From Pseudoduganella aquatica (GTDB lineage: Bacteria > Pseudomonadota > Gammaproteobacteria > Burkholderiales > Burkholderiaceae_D), in the NCBI RefSeq assembly GCF_009857595.1, contig NZ_WWCU01000001.1, positions 62,001 to 126,000 on the forward strand: a DNA stretch of 64,000 nucleotides. The letters are read 5' to 3'. A program made the position numbers and the translations under genes. Shown here in pieces: positions 40,587-49,433 of the stretch; the stretch's first letter is position 1, and each line of letters opens with the position of its first letter. The notes under the pieces were generated by a model. That model searched no databases. It was not told where the DNA came from and saw nothing but the letters and a program-made list of their open reading frames with translations.

Positions 40587-41405
40587 TTACCTGATCTTGA
40601 TTGCCAGCAGGGCCGGATCGGGCTTGGGCCATTTCAGTTTCAGGCCTTCCAGGGTCTCCAGCAGGATGGAGGCGATGGCCAGGTCGCGGTGCGGCTTGGA
40701 GTCGGCCGGCACCACGTACCAGGGCGCGTGATCCGAGTCGGTTTCCCGCAGGGCGTCCTCGTAGGCGCGCTCGAAGGCGCGCCATTTCTTGCGCAGCTCG
40801 AAGTCCGCCGGGTCCAGCTTCCACTGCTTGGCAGGATCGTCCAGGCGCGCCTGCAAACGGGTGCGCTGTTCATCCCTGGAGATGTGCAGGAAGACCTTGA
40901 TGATAGTGGTGCCGGTCTCCGCCAGCATGCGCTCGAAATCGCGGATATGGGCGTAGCGGCGCTTGCACTCCTTGGCGTCAACCATGCCCTGCACGCGGGT
41001 AATCAGCACGTCCTCGTAATGGCTGCGGTTGAACACCGTCAGCTCCCCTTTGGCGGGCACTTCGCGGTGCACGCGCCACAGGTAGTCATGGGCCAGTTCG
41101 ATTTCGGTGGGCGCCTTGAACGACACCGCCCGCAGGCCAACCGGGTTGATGGCGCCGAACAGGCTGCGCACCGCGCCGTCCTTGCCCGACGCGTCCATGC
41201 CCTGCAGCACCAGCAGCACCTTGTGCTTGCGCTGGGCGTTCAGCATGGGCTGCAGCGCGGCGACGCGTTCGAGCAGCGCCGCGGTAGCGTCCTTGTGGTC
41301 CCCCTTGTCGCAGTCCCCCAGCGGCTGGCGGGACGCGTCCGCGTCGCGCAGCGTGAAATCGTCGGGAAGGCGGAACAGCTCCAGGGCTTTGGTGGGGGAT
41401 TTCAT
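40587..41405 (-). CDS. Polyphosphate kinase 2 family protein
   Basis: A 272-residue PPK2-class enzyme that uses inorganic polyphosphate to phosphorylate nucleotides (NDP or NMP). Walker A L-Q-G-M-D-A-S-G-K-D-G at 68-78, Walker B region F-N-R-S-H-Y-E-D-V-L, the lid with R-R-Y-A-H-I-R-D-F-E, and P-W-Y-V-V-P. The one-domain form fits PPK2 class III-type or class I single-domain enzymes; the nucleotide preference is not visible. It lies between the LysR-type gene (8 bp upstream) and gabD. Confidence 0.92.
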   Translation of the reverse strand: MKSPTKALELFRLPDDFTLRDADASRQPLGDCDKGDHKDATAALLERVAALQPMLNAQRKHKVLLVLQGMDASGKDGAVRSLFGAINPVGLRAVSFKAPTEIELAHDYLWRVHREVPAKGELTVFNRSHYEDVLITRVQGMVDAKECKRRYAHIRDFERMLAETGTTIIKVFLHISRDEQRTRLQARLDDPAKQWKLDPADFELRKKWRAFERAYEDALRETDSDHAPWYVVPADSKPHRDLAIASILLETLEGLKLKWPKPDPALLAIKIR

Positions 41406-41413
41406 GCGGGCTT

Positions 41414-42367
41414 TCAGGAGCGCGCCGGGTAGCGCATGGCGGCCACTTCGCGCAAGGTGGAGAGCATGGCTTCCGCGCCGGGCGACAGCTGGTGCTGGCG
41501 GCGCGTGACAATGCCGTACAAATCCATGCGCAGGCCAAGGTCATAGGGCAGCACCACCAGCAGGCCCGCGTCCAGGTAGGGCCGCACCAGCTCCTCCGGC
41601 AGCGCCGCCACCATGCGGCTGCCGCTCAGCAGATTGGTCACCACCGGCAGCGCCAGCGTTTCCACGGTTTCCGACGGCGGCTCCAGGCCTTGCGACAGGA
41701 ACAGCGCGGTCAGGCGGTCGCGCAGGATGCTGCCGGCAGGAGGCAGTACCCAGCCTTCGCGCGACAAATCGGCCAGCTGCAGGTCGGTGCGTCCGGCCAG
41801 GGGGTGGCCGGCGCCGGCGATCACGCTGTGCGGCTCGTCGGTCAGCGGTTCGAAATTCAGTTCGGCGGTCAGCGCGGTGTCGAGAATGCGGCCGATCACC
41901 AGATCCAGCTCGCCCGCGCGCAGGCGCTCGGCCAGCACCTTGCTGGTGTCCACGGTGATGGCCACCTGCAGGCGCGCGTTGCGGCGCTTGAGGAGTTTCA
42001 CGGCGTCCGTCACCAGCCCGGCGGACGGCGTGAGCACCGTGCCCAGCGACACACGGCCGCTCAGGCCGGACAGCAGCTCCATCACTTCCTGGTGGGCCGC
42101 GTCCATTTCCGCCAGCGCCGCGCTGGCGCGCCGTATCATCACCTCGCCGTACCAGGTCGGCACCACGCCGCGCGGCAGGCGCTCGAACAGCTGCACGTTC
42201 AGGGCGTGTTCCAGCTCGCCCAGCAGCTTGGAAGCGGCGGGCTGGGTCAGGTTGGCGGCTTGCGCGGCGTGCAGAATGGAGCCGTGCCGGCCCAGTTCTA
42301 CCAGCAGAACCAGGTGGCGCGTCTTCAGGTGTGAACGGACAAAACGGTCGGAACGTGGGTCGGGCAT
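41414..42367 (-). CDS. gbpR: LysR family regulator, GbpR-like (galactose/arabinose regulator)
   Basis: A 317-residue LysR-type protein: N-terminal HTH (about 15-75, L-L-V-E-L-G-R-H-G-S-I-L-H-A-A-Q-A-A-N-L-T-Q-P-A-A-S-K-L) and a C-terminal effector-binding domain. The arrangement and neighbours match GbpR, which controls galactose/arabinose import in related rhizobia and Azospirillum. It is the last gene of the dgo/ara-type run and 24 bp after the SDR gene. A site pair upstream of dgoD (50631-50668) has the T-N11-A form expected for its binding. Confidence 0.87.
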   Translation of the reverse strand: MPDPRSDRFVRSHLKTRHLVLLVELGRHGSILHAAQAANLTQPAASKLLGELEHALNVQLFERLPRGVVPTWYGEVMIRRASAALAEMDAAHQEVMELLSGLSGRVSLGTVLTPSAGLVTDAVKLLKRRNARLQVAITVDTSKVLAERLRAGELDLVIGRILDTALTAELNFEPLTDEPHSVIAGAGHPLAGRTDLQLADLSREGWVLPPAGSILRDRLTALFLSQGLEPPSETVETLALPVVTNLLSGSRMVAALPEELVRPYLDAGLLVVLPYDLGLRMDLYGIVTRRQHQLSPGAEAMLSTLREVAAMRYPARS

Positions 42368-42391
42368 GCAGGCCTATGCGGCTAAAAGTCG

Positions 42392-43165
42392 TTACTCATG
42401 ATAGAGCTGCGACCTGCCACCGTCAATCAGGATGTCCGTTGCGTTGATAAATCGGGCTTCGTCGCTGGCCAGGAACAGCGCCGTATAGGCCACTTCGCTG
42501 GGCTCGCCGATGCGGCGCGGCGGCAGCAAAGCGGCCTGCCGGGCGCGTTCGGCCTCCGGATCGGGGCTGGACGCGAGCCAGGCTTCCACGTTTTCGGTCA
42601 TGATCAGGCCGGGCGAAATCGAGTTCACGCGGATGCCGCGCGCCGCGTATTCGATGCCCAGAGAGCGGGTCAGGCCGATCAGCGCGTGCTTGGCCACCGG
42701 GTAGGGGAAGGTGCCGGGGATGATCTTGTGACCGTGCACGGAGGCGATATTGACCACGCTGCCCGCGCCCTGCGCCAGCATGTGCGGCAGCGCCGCGCGC
42801 GTGACGTTCCAGGCGCCGTCCAGGTCGACCGCGAAGCAGCGGTGCCATTGCTCGTCCGTCATCTCCAGCGGATCGGTGAACATGTTCACGCCCGCGTTGT
42901 TGACCACGATATCGATGCGGCCGAAGCGGGCCACGGCCTGCTCGGCCAGCGCCTGCACGGCGGCCTTGTCGGCGATATCGCCCTGCACGAACAGCGTGCG
43001 GGCGGGATCGAGTTCCGCGCGCATGGCGGCGGCCGCCTCGTCGTCGCGGTGGCTGTTGAGCACCACGAAGGCGCCCTCCTGCGCGAACAGGCGCGCCACC
43101 GCCGCGCCTATGCCCAGCGTGGAGCCGGTGACGATGGCGACCTTGTCTTTGATTCTGCCTGGCAT
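42392..43165 (-). CDS. SDR family dehydrogenase, probable galactose/sugar 1-dehydrogenase
   Basis: A 257-residue short-chain dehydrogenase/reductase. NAD(P) motif T-G-S-T-L-G-I-G, N-N-A-G-V-N, catalytic Ser in V-V-N-I-A-S, and Y-P-V-A-K-H-A for the Tyr/Lys pair. As it lies in the same operon as the galactonate genes, it is the probable D-galactose 1-dehydrogenase (or L-arabinose 1-dehydrogenase); the fold alone does not prove it. ATG 43165 gives good spacing to AGGA; ATG 43171 is two codons upstream. Two REP-like palindromes separate it from the upstream transporter genes. Confidence 0.83.
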   Translation of the reverse strand: MPGRIKDKVAIVTGSTLGIGAAVARLFAQEGAFVVLNSHRDDEAAAAMRAELDPARTLFVQGDIADKAAVQALAEQAVARFGRIDIVVNNAGVNMFTDPLEMTDEQWHRCFAVDLDGAWNVTRAALPHMLAQGAGSVVNIASVHGHKIIPGTFPYPVAKHALIGLTRSLGIEYAARGIRVNSISPGLIMTENVEAWLASSPDPEAERARQAALLPPRRIGEPSEVAYTALFLASDEARFINATDILIDGGRSQLYHE

Positions 43166-43189
43166 ATGCATTCCTTCCTTGCAGCGCCT

Positions 43190-43222
43190 GGCGGGTTACG
43201 GCTGCGCCTAACCCGCCCTACG
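43190..43222. repeat. REP-like palindrome, unit A
   Basis: GGCGGGTTA (43190-43198) and TAACCCGCC (43209-43217) are perfect 9-bp arms around a CGGCTGCGCC-type middle, followed by CTACG. It reads in opposite orientation to units B and C. It lies 25 bp upstream of the SDR start codon. Confidence 0.75.
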
Positions 43223-43233
43223 CATCCGTACAC

Positions 43234-43268
43234 CGTAGGGCGGGTTAGCGCCTGGCGCGTAACCCGCC
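43234..43268. repeat. REP-like palindrome, unit B
   Basis: CGTAGGGCGGGTTA followed by a GCGCC-TG-GGCGC inner hairpin and TAACCCGCC. Units A and B are inverted with respect to each other, 11 bp apart, forming a tail-to-tail pair like a BIME. The pair is in the araH-SDR intergenic space and may modulate mRNA stability there. Confidence 0.75.
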
Positions 43269-43281
43269 GGAACCGCCGCGA

Positions 43282-44298
43282 TCAGTCGCGGTGGCCGCCG
43301 GCGCCGCGCGTCTTGAGCTGGTCCAGCAGCACGGCGGCCAGCAGGATCAGGCCGCGCACCAGGTACTGGTAGAACGCATCAACGTTCATCAGGTTCATCA
43401 CGTTTTCCACGGTGCCCATGATCAGCACGCCCACCAGCACGCCGATGATGCGCGCCTTGCCGCCTTGCAGCGACACGCCGCCGAGCACGCAGGCCGAAAT
43501 CACGTCCAGCTCAAAGCCCTGCGCCGCATTCGGCTGGCCGCTGGTGATGCGCGAAGCCAGGATCAGGCCCGCCATGGCGGTGACCAGACCTTGCAGCAGG
43601 AAGATCCACACGCGCAGCCTTTCCACCTTCACGCCGGCCAGGCGCGCGGCCTCCGGGTTGCCGCCCACGGCCAGCGTGTTGCGGCCGAAGACCGTGTGGT
43701 TAAGCAGCACGCCGAACACCAGGAAGCACACCGCCACCACGATCACCGGCAGCGGCAGGCCGAACACGCGCGCGTCGCCGAAGCTGATGAAGGCGTCGTT
43801 GGCGATGCCCACAGCCTGGCCCTGCGAGGCGATGAAGGCCAGGCCGCGCACCATCAGCATGGTGGCCAGCGTGGCGATCAGCGCATTGATGCGCAGGTAG
43901 GCGATCAGCACGCCGTTGCCGGCGCCGATCAGCGCGCCGGCAGCCAGGCCGCCGATCACGGCCACCGTCACGCTGCCGGTGCGTTCCAGCAGCATGGCGC
44001 CCAGCACGCCGGAGAAGGCGATGGTGGAGCCGACCGACAGGTCGAAGTCGCGCGAGGCCAGGCACAGCATCATGGTGCAGGCGACCATGCCGATCTGCGC
44101 CACCGACAGCATCAGGCCGACCACGTTACCGGCCGAGAAGAAGTTTTCCACCGTCAGGGCCAGCACCGTGAACAGGGCGATGTACAGCAGCGGCATGCTG
44201 TAGTCGGCCAGCCAGGCGTGCTTGCGCTGGGCCGTGGCAGCAGGGGCGGACGCCGGCGCTTCCGGCGCGGCGGATGGATTGGAACTCAGGCTGTTCAT
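43282..44298 (-). CDS. araH: Sugar ABC transporter permease (AraH-like)
   Basis: A 338-residue inner-membrane permease of the carbohydrate-2 importer class with eight to ten helices. Motifs: [38 protein letters not shown] and [13 protein letters not shown]. The first 30 residues are Ala/Pro-rich and polar. The ATG overlaps the araG stop (ATGA). It pairs with the AraG-type ATPase. Confidence 0.92.
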   Translation of the reverse strand: MNSLSSNPSAAPEAPASAPAATAQRKHAWLADYSMPLLYIALFTVLALTVENFFSAGNVVGLMLSVAQIGMVACTMMLCLASRDFDLSVGSTIAFSGVLGAMLLERTGSVTVAVIGGLAAGALIGAGNGVLIAYLRINALIATLATMLMVRGLAFIASQGQAVGIANDAFISFGDARVFGLPLPVIVVAVCFLVFGVLLNHTVFGRNTLAVGGNPEAARLAGVKVERLRVWIFLLQGLVTAMAGLILASRITSGQPNAAQGFELDVISACVLGGVSLQGGKARIIGVLVGVLIMGTVENVMNLMNVDAFYQYLVRGLILLAAVLLDQLKTRGAGGHRD

Positions 44299-45845
44299 TG
44301 CAAACTCCGGGATGGGGTGTGTTCGGTCGTGGTAGGGGGCGCCGCAGCGGCGGCGGCGTCCGGCAGCGCCAGGCGCAGCACGGCGGTTTCGCTGGCGTCC
44401 GCGCGGGACAGTTCGCCGCTGATGCGGCCTTCGCGCATGACCAGCACGCGGTCGGCCACGCCCAGCACTTCCGGCAGGTCGCTGGAGATGACGATGACGC
44501 AGCAGCCGCGTTCGGCCACTTCATGGATGATGCGATAGATCTCGTTGCGCGCGCCGACGTCGATGCCGCGCGTGGGCTCGTCGAGTATCAGCACTTTCAA
44601 GTCCGGTTCGGCCAGCCAGCGCGCCAGGATGACCTTCTGCTGGTTGCCGCCGGAGAGCAGCCGGATTTCCTGCTCGCGGTTCGGGGTCTTGATGCGCAGG
44701 CGGCGGATGAAGTCATCGGCGCGCGCGGCTTCCTCCTTGTGGCGCAGGAACAGCCCGCCCAGCAGGCTGTTGCGGCGGCAGCTGATGTTGATGTTCTCGG
44801 CCACCGAGGCGCGCGCCAGGATGCCCTGCTCCTTGCGGTCCTCCGGGCACAGCACGATGCCGGCCGCGATGGCGGCGGACGGGCCGCTGGCGGAGACGGC
44901 TTTCCCGTCCAGCAGCACCTGGCCGGCGCTGCGGCGGTCGGCGCCGTACAGGAGGCGCATCAATTCGCTGCGGCCGGCGCCCACCAGGCCGAAGAAGCCC
45001 AGCACTTCGCCGCCGCGCACGCTGAAGCTGGCGGGGCCGTCCAGCGCCGCGCCGTCCAGGCCGCGCACCGACAGGCGCTCGCCGTGCGCGGGGCGGGTGC
45101 GGTAGTCGTAAATGTCGTTCACTTCGCGGCCGACCATGTCGGCGATCAGGCGCTCGCGCGGCACGTCCGCCATCACCGGATGGGTGACGATCTTGCGGCC
45201 GTCGCGGAAGATGGTGCAGGTGTCGCACAGCGCGTACAGCTCTTCCAGGCGGTGCGAGATGTAGATGATGGTGCGGCCGTCGGCGCGCAGCTCGCGCACC
45301 AGGCGGAACAGCACTTCGCTTTCGCGGTGCGACAGGCTGCTGGTGGGTTCGTCGAAGGCGATCACTTGCGCGTCCTGCATCAGCGCCTTGCAGATCTCCA
45401 CCATCTGGCGCTGCGCGATGGACAGGTCGGCCAGGCGCGCGGCCGGATCGAGGTCCACGCCCAGTTCGGCCAGGCGGCGCGTGACCAGCTGCTGCGCGGC
45501 CTTGTGGTCCACCAGGCCGAAGCGCGTGGGCAGGCGGCCCAGCAGCACGTTCTCGGCCACGGTCAGCTCAGGCACGTATTGCAGCTCCTGGTGGATCACC
45601 GCCACGCCGGCGGCAATCGCATCGGCCGCAGACGTGAAGTGGCGCTCCTTGCCGGCCACCACCAGGCGGCCGCCGTCCGGCTTGTACTGGCCGCCGAGGA
45701 TTTTCAGCAGCGTGGACTTGCCGGCGCCGTTTTCGCCCAGCAGGCCGTGCACGGTGCCGGCGTGCGCTTCGAAGCTCACGCCGTTCAGCGCTTTCACGCC
45801 GGGGAAGACTTTGCTGACGTCTTCAAATTGCAGGTACGCGGACAC
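44295..45845 (-). CDS. araG: Sugar ABC transporter ATPase with two ABC domains (AraG-like)
   Basis: A 516-residue ATPase, two fused nucleotide-binding domains. The first has Walker [10 protein letters not shown] at 37-45, signature L-S-I-A-Q-R-Q-M and F-D-E-P-T-S-S-L. The second has a G-L-V-G-A-G-R-S-E loop in place of Walker A and the signature L-S-G-G-N-Q-Q-K-V, as normal for this class. The start is GTG, with GGAGG upstream. Ends four bases into araH. Confidence 0.94.
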   Translation of the reverse strand: MSAYLQFEDVSKVFPGVKALNGVSFEAHAGTVHGLLGENGAGKSTLLKILGGQYKPDGGRLVVAGKERHFTSAADAIAAGVAVIHQELQYVPELTVAENVLLGRLPTRFGLVDHKAAQQLVTRRLAELGVDLDPAARLADLSIAQRQMVEICKALMQDAQVIAFDEPTSSLSHRESEVLFRLVRELRADGRTIIYISHRLEELYALCDTCTIFRDGRKIVTHPVMADVPRERLIADMVGREVNDIYDYRTRPAHGERLSVRGLDGAALDGPASFSVRGGEVLGFFGLVGAGRSELMRLLYGADRRSAGQVLLDGKAVSASGPSAAIAAGIVLCPEDRKEQGILARASVAENINISCRRNSLLGGLFLRHKEEAARADDFIRRLRIKTPNREQEIRLLSGGNQQKVILARWLAEPDLKVLILDEPTRGIDVGARNEIYRIIHEVAERGCCVIVISSDLPEVLGVADRVLVMREGRISGELSRADASETAVLRLALPDAAAAAAPPTTTEHTPSRSLQ

Positions 45846-45847
45846 TT

Positions 45848-46837
45848 TTAGCCTCCGGCTTTCACCAGTTCGGCCTGATTCTTGCGCGTCATCAGCGTGC
45901 CCTTGGTCAGCGTGACGGCAGCAGGCGCCTGGTTAGCGGTGATCCACTGGTGCATCATCAGCGAGGATTCATAGCCGTGGCGCTTGGGGCTGATCTGCAC
46001 GGTGCCGTAGAAGCCGGTGGCGGCAGGCTTGGCGAATTCGTTCAGCGCGGTCTTGCTGCCGCCGATGCCGATGCCGATCACCGAGTCGGCGCGCAGGCCG
46101 CGTCCTTCGGCGGCGCGCACCGCGCCCAGCACTGCCTCGTCGTTCAGGCCGAAGGCCACCCAGCGCTTGAAGCGGGCCTGCTTGGTGAGCGCGATATTCG
46201 CGGCGTTGAAGGCGCTTTCGGTGTCGGTACGGCTTTGCGGCGCATCGACGATGTTCGCCAGCGGGAAGCCGGATTCCTTCAGCGCGTCCACCGCGCCCTG
46301 GGTGCGTTCCTTGGCGGTAGGCAGCTGGTCGTAAGCGATGCGCAGCGCGCCCACTTCTTCCGGCTTCCAGCCGCGCGCTTTCATTTCCTCGGCCAGGCCC
46401 AGGCCGACCTGGCGGCCGATCTCGTAGCCCGAAATGCCCATGTGCGGAATGCTGGCGATAGGCTTGCCCGCGCCGTCCACCAGGCGGTCGTCGACCGACA
46501 TCACTTTCAGGTTCTGGCGCTTGGCCTGGCGCTCGACGGCCGCGCCCAGTTTCACGTCCGGCGCGCAGATGACGAAGCCCTGCGCTTTTTGCGCGGCCAG
46601 GTTGTCGATCGCGGCCATCATTTTTTCGCCGTTCGGCACACCGATTTTCACCAGCGTGAAGCCCTTCTCCTTGGCGGCCTGCTCGGCAAAGCGCCACTCG
46701 TCCTGGAACCACGGCTCCTCGGCCTGCTTGACCAGGAAGCCGATCTTGACCGGGTCTGCCGCCTGCGCGGTATGGGTGGTGAACGCGGCGGCGGCCAGGG
46801 TGGCCGTCAGCGCTGCTGCAAGTAGCTTGATCTTCAT
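45848..46837 (-). CDS. araF: Sugar-binding periplasmic protein (AraF-like)
   Basis: A 329-residue type-1 periplasmic binding protein. Signal peptide 1-26 (T-A-Q-A cleavage), then [18 protein letters not shown], the N-terminus typical of arabinose/galactose-binding proteins, [20 protein letters not shown] and G-I-G-I-G-G-S. Likely ligand: L-arabinose or D-galactose. It starts three bases before the araG start and has a GGAG site. A 13-bp tandem repeat separates it from the lactonase gene. Confidence 0.92.
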   Translation of the reverse strand: MKIKLLAAALTATLAAAAFTTHTAQAADPVKIGFLVKQAEEPWFQDEWRFAEQAAKEKGFTLVKIGVPNGEKMMAAIDNLAAQKAQGFVICAPDVKLGAAVERQAKRQNLKVMSVDDRLVDGAGKPIASIPHMGISGYEIGRQVGLGLAEEMKARGWKPEEVGALRIAYDQLPTAKERTQGAVDALKESGFPLANIVDAPQSRTDTESAFNAANIALTKQARFKRWVAFGLNDEAVLGAVRAAEGRGLRADSVIGIGIGGSKTALNEFAKPAATGFYGTVQISPKRHGYESSLMMHQWITANQAPAAVTLTKGTLMTRKNQAELVKAGG

Positions 46838-46854
46838 GCTTGTCTCCAGTGAGT

Positions 46855-46887
46855 TATTCTTGGGGGCTATTCTTCGGGGCTATTCTT
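46855..46887. repeat. 13-bp tandem repeat between lactonase and araF-type genes
   Basis: TATTCTTGGGGGC / TATTCTTCGGGGC / TATTCTT: two and a half copies of a 13-bp unit (46855-46867, 46868-46880, 46881-46887), differing by one base. The last copy contains the stop codon region of the lactonase gene. Slippage here could change the end of that protein or the spacing to araF. Confidence 0.85.
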
Positions 46888-47815
46888 TTATATCGTTAAA
46901 CAGGGTGCAGGCCAGGCCGCTGGCGCCCGCGCCGTCCATCAAATGCAAACCGGCGGCGCTGCCCACCATCAGCTGCTCCAGGCCGGGACCGCCGAAAGCG
47001 GGCCGGGTCGGCTGGGCTGCGGGAAGCAGCTCGCTGCGCAGCGCGGCGCCGTCCGGCGCGTAGCGCACCACGCGGCAGTGGCCGTCCGCGTCCAGCGCCT
47101 GCGCGCTCCATACGCAGCCGGCGCTATCGACGGCTGCGCCGCGCGGGCGGGCGTCCTGCGCGTCGGCGAACAGGCGCACATTGGCCACGCGCGCCGCCTC
47201 CGCATCATAATCGCACTGCTGGATGCGGCGGGTGGCGGCGTCGCTGAAATACATGATGCGGCCGTCCGGACTGAAACAAATGCTGTTCGCTGCGGCCACC
47301 GTGGGCAGCGCCAGCCTGCGCAAGCCATGGCGCGCCGAATACTGGTAAAAACTGCCGATGGCCGGCGCAAAGCCGGCCGTGCCGGCGGCGCTGCCAGGCG
47401 ATGCCGCGCCAGGCGTCCCGGCGGCGGTACCCGTGCCGAAAACAAAATTGCCTGCGCGGTCGGTGCTGCCGTCGCTGATGGCGGTGCGCGGCTCGGCCGG
47501 GTCCACGGCCATGGCGGGCTGCGGCGGACGCCGTCCCAGGCCTTGCAGCGGCGGCGCGGCCAGGTCGGCGAAGCACAGCCACTTGGCCTGCGCCAGCAGC
47601 ACCCGGCCGGAGCGGCAGAATGCGAAAGCGCTTACCGAATCCGGCAGGCGGCTGCGCAGCGGCGCACTGCCGGGCGACCACAGATAAAGCGCAACGCTAT
47701 CGGGATCGGTCCACCACCAGCGGTCCGCGTGCCAGCGCAGACCGTCCACGCCGGCGTCCGGCGCAAGCGCCTGCGCCGCCGTGGGGGCCGTGTCCTGGCG
47801 CGCAGCGCGGTCCAT
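46880..47815 (-). CDS. SMP-30/gluconolactonase/LRE family protein, probable sugar lactonase
   Basis: A 311-residue six-bladed propeller protein. Conserved: G-L-R-W-H-A-D-R-W-W-W-T-D near the start, N-F-V-F-G-T, N-S-I-C-F-S-P-D-G-R-I-M-Y-F-S-D, C-V-W-S-A. Metal ligands are in the W-W-T-D and S-P-D-G-x-x-x-Y-F-S-D segments. It would hydrolyse galactono-1,4-lactone between the dehydrogenase and galactonate dehydratase steps. ATG 47815 overlaps the dgoA stop by one base (TGATG). A GTG at 47827 is also possible. The Gly/Ala-rich insertion near residues 125-145 is not usual. Confidence 0.85.
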   Translation of the reverse strand: MDRAARQDTAPTAAQALAPDAGVDGLRWHADRWWWTDPDSVALYLWSPGSAPLRSRLPDSVSAFAFCRSGRVLLAQAKWLCFADLAAPPLQGLGRRPPQPAMAVDPAEPRTAISDGSTDRAGNFVFGTGTAAGTPGAASPGSAAGTAGFAPAIGSFYQYSARHGLRRLALPTVAAANSICFSPDGRIMYFSDAATRRIQQCDYDAEAARVANVRLFADAQDARPRGAAVDSAGCVWSAQALDADGHCRVVRYAPDGAALRSELLPAAQPTRPAFGGPGLEQLMVGSAAGLHLMDGAGASGLACTLFNDIKE

Positions 47816-48441
47816 CAGCCACGCCACGCGCGCACAAAGGCGCGGGCACGTTCACCGACTTCGGCCGCGCTCAGGCCGGGCTGGTACAGCGCGCCGCCCA
47901 GGCCGAAGCCCGCCACGCCTGCCGCGCGGTAGACCGCCATGCCTTCCGGCGTGATGCCGCCCACCGGCAGCAAGCGCAGCGCAGGCGGCAGCACGGCACG
48001 CATGGCGCGCACCAGCGTCGGCGTGACCAGTTCGGCCGGGAACAGCTTGACCGCGTCCGCACCCGCGTGCAGGGCGGCGAAGGCTTCGGTGGGGGTGGCG
48101 GCGCCGGGTACGCAGAACATGCCGGCCGCCTTGGCGGCGCGGATGACTTCCGTGTCCGCGTGCGGCATCACGATCAGCTGGCCGCCGGCCTTTTTCACGT
48201 CGTGCACCGCTTCCACGCCCAGCACCGTGCCCGCGCCCAGCAGGGCGTCCGCAGGCAAGCTGCGCGACAGGCGCGCGATGGACTCGAGCGGCTGCGGCGA
48301 ATTGAGCGGCACTTCAATCATGCGGAAGCCCGCGTCATAGAGGGCGGCGCCCACGCCTTCGGCTTCCTCCGGGCGCAGGCCGCGCAGGATGGCAACCAGG
48401 GGGAGCGCGTCGAAAGCGCTGTCGAATAGTGATGGGTTCAT
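47815..48441 (-). CDS. dgoA: 2-dehydro-3-deoxy-6-phosphogalactonate aldolase
   Basis: A 208-residue class I aldolase that splits 2-keto-3-deoxy-6-phosphogalactonate into pyruvate and glyceraldehyde 3-phosphate. Schiff-base lysine K132 in D-A-V-K-L-F-P-A-E; E43 in M-I-E-V-P-L-N-S-P; G-A-G-T-V-L. This matches DgoA more than Eda. ATG 48441 has AAGGAG upstream; the longer frame is a shadow of dgoK. It overlaps the lactonase gene at TGATG. Confidence 0.93.
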   Translation of the reverse strand: MNPSLFDSAFDALPLVAILRGLRPEEAEGVGAALYDAGFRMIEVPLNSPQPLESIARLSRSLPADALLGAGTVLGVEAVHDVKKAGGQLIVMPHADTEVIRAAKAAGMFCVPGAATPTEAFAALHAGADAVKLFPAELVTPTLVRAMRAVLPPALRLLPVGGITPEGMAVYRAAGVAGFGLGGALYQPGLSAAEVGERARAFVRAWRG

Positions 48442-48461
48442 GCTGAATTCTCCTTCGCGCC

Positions 48462-49433
48462 TCAGGCAGGGATCACGCCTGCGGCTTGCGCCAGGCTGAG
48501 TAATCCCGCCGGCGCGGTGTTGTCCAATACCAGGGCTTGCACGCCACTGTAACGCTTGAGCGCCAGCTGGTAGCGCACGCACAGCGCCGGGCTGCCGACC
48601 AGCGCCAGCGGCGCGTGGTCCAGTTTCGCATCGGCGCGCCATTCCAGGCCGGCGCGCAGTTCATGGCCGATCAGCAGGCCGGAAAGATAGTCGCCCAGCG
48701 CCGGCGCCGGCATACGGCCGGTGACGCCCAGGCTGCGGGCAGAAAAAATCTGGTGGCTCATGCCGAGGTGGCCCGCGTCGCGCGCCATTTCCACGCCTTC
48801 GCAGTAGGCCGCTTCGTCGAAGCCGCCGCTATCCTGCATCAGGCGGCCCAGCACGGAATGCTGGCGCAGCACGGCGTACAGTTCGCCCGTCATGTGGGTG
48901 GCGAAGCGCTCCACGCGGCCGCCGCGCACCTGCGCCCATTTCGAGTGGGTGCCGGGCAGGACGATGCACGCCTGTTCGCGCAGTTCGGGCCGCATCTGCA
49001 GGGCGCCGACGATTTGGGTTTCCTCGCCGCGCATCAGGTCCGGCGGCAGGCCGCCGCCATCCGTCAGCAGGCCGGGAATGATGAGTGCCGTGCCGTCCGG
49101 CGTGCGGCGCATGCCGGAAGCCAGCGCGCGCGCATCCGCCGGGCAGGTGGCGTAAGGCACGTCCACCCAGCCGTACTGGCTGCCCACCATGCCGCAGGCC
49201 AGCACCGGCAATTCGGGACGGGCGCGCATCCAGTCGCCCGCCGCCTGGTCCAGCACCGCCGCGTAGGCGTCCGCGCCGGACAGCGTGGCCGCGCCCTGCG
49301 CAGTCGCCCGTTCCACCAGCGCCAGCCCGTCGGCGCCGACCAGGAAGGCGCGCAGGCCGCTGCTGCCCCAGTCGATGCCGATCAGCCGCGCCGCAGCCAG
49401 GGCGTCGGCAGGGCTGGAGGCGCCGCTTACCAT
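48462..49433 (-). CDS. dgoK: 2-dehydro-3-deoxygalactonokinase
   Basis: A 323-residue kinase of the DgoK family that phosphorylates 2-keto-3-deoxygalactonate with ATP. Signatures: [13 protein letters not shown] near residue 17, [30 protein letters not shown] 49433 overlaps the end of dgoD by seven bases; no good ribosome site is visible, which suggests coupling to dgoD. An in-frame GTG lies at 49463. Confidence 0.92.
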   Translation of the reverse strand: MVSGASSPADALAAARLIGIDWGSSGLRAFLVGADGLALVERATAQGAATLSGADAYAAVLDQAAGDWMRARPELPVLACGMVGSQYGWVDVPYATCPADARALASGMRRTPDGTALIIPGLLTDGGGLPPDLMRGEETQIVGALQMRPELREQACIVLPGTHSKWAQVRGGRVERFATHMTGELYAVLRQHSVLGRLMQDSGGFDEAAYCEGVEMARDAGHLGMSHQIFSARSLGVTGRMPAPALGDYLSGLLIGHELRAGLEWRADAKLDHAPLALVGSPALCVRYQLALKRYSGVQALVLDNTAPAGLLSLAQAAGVIPA

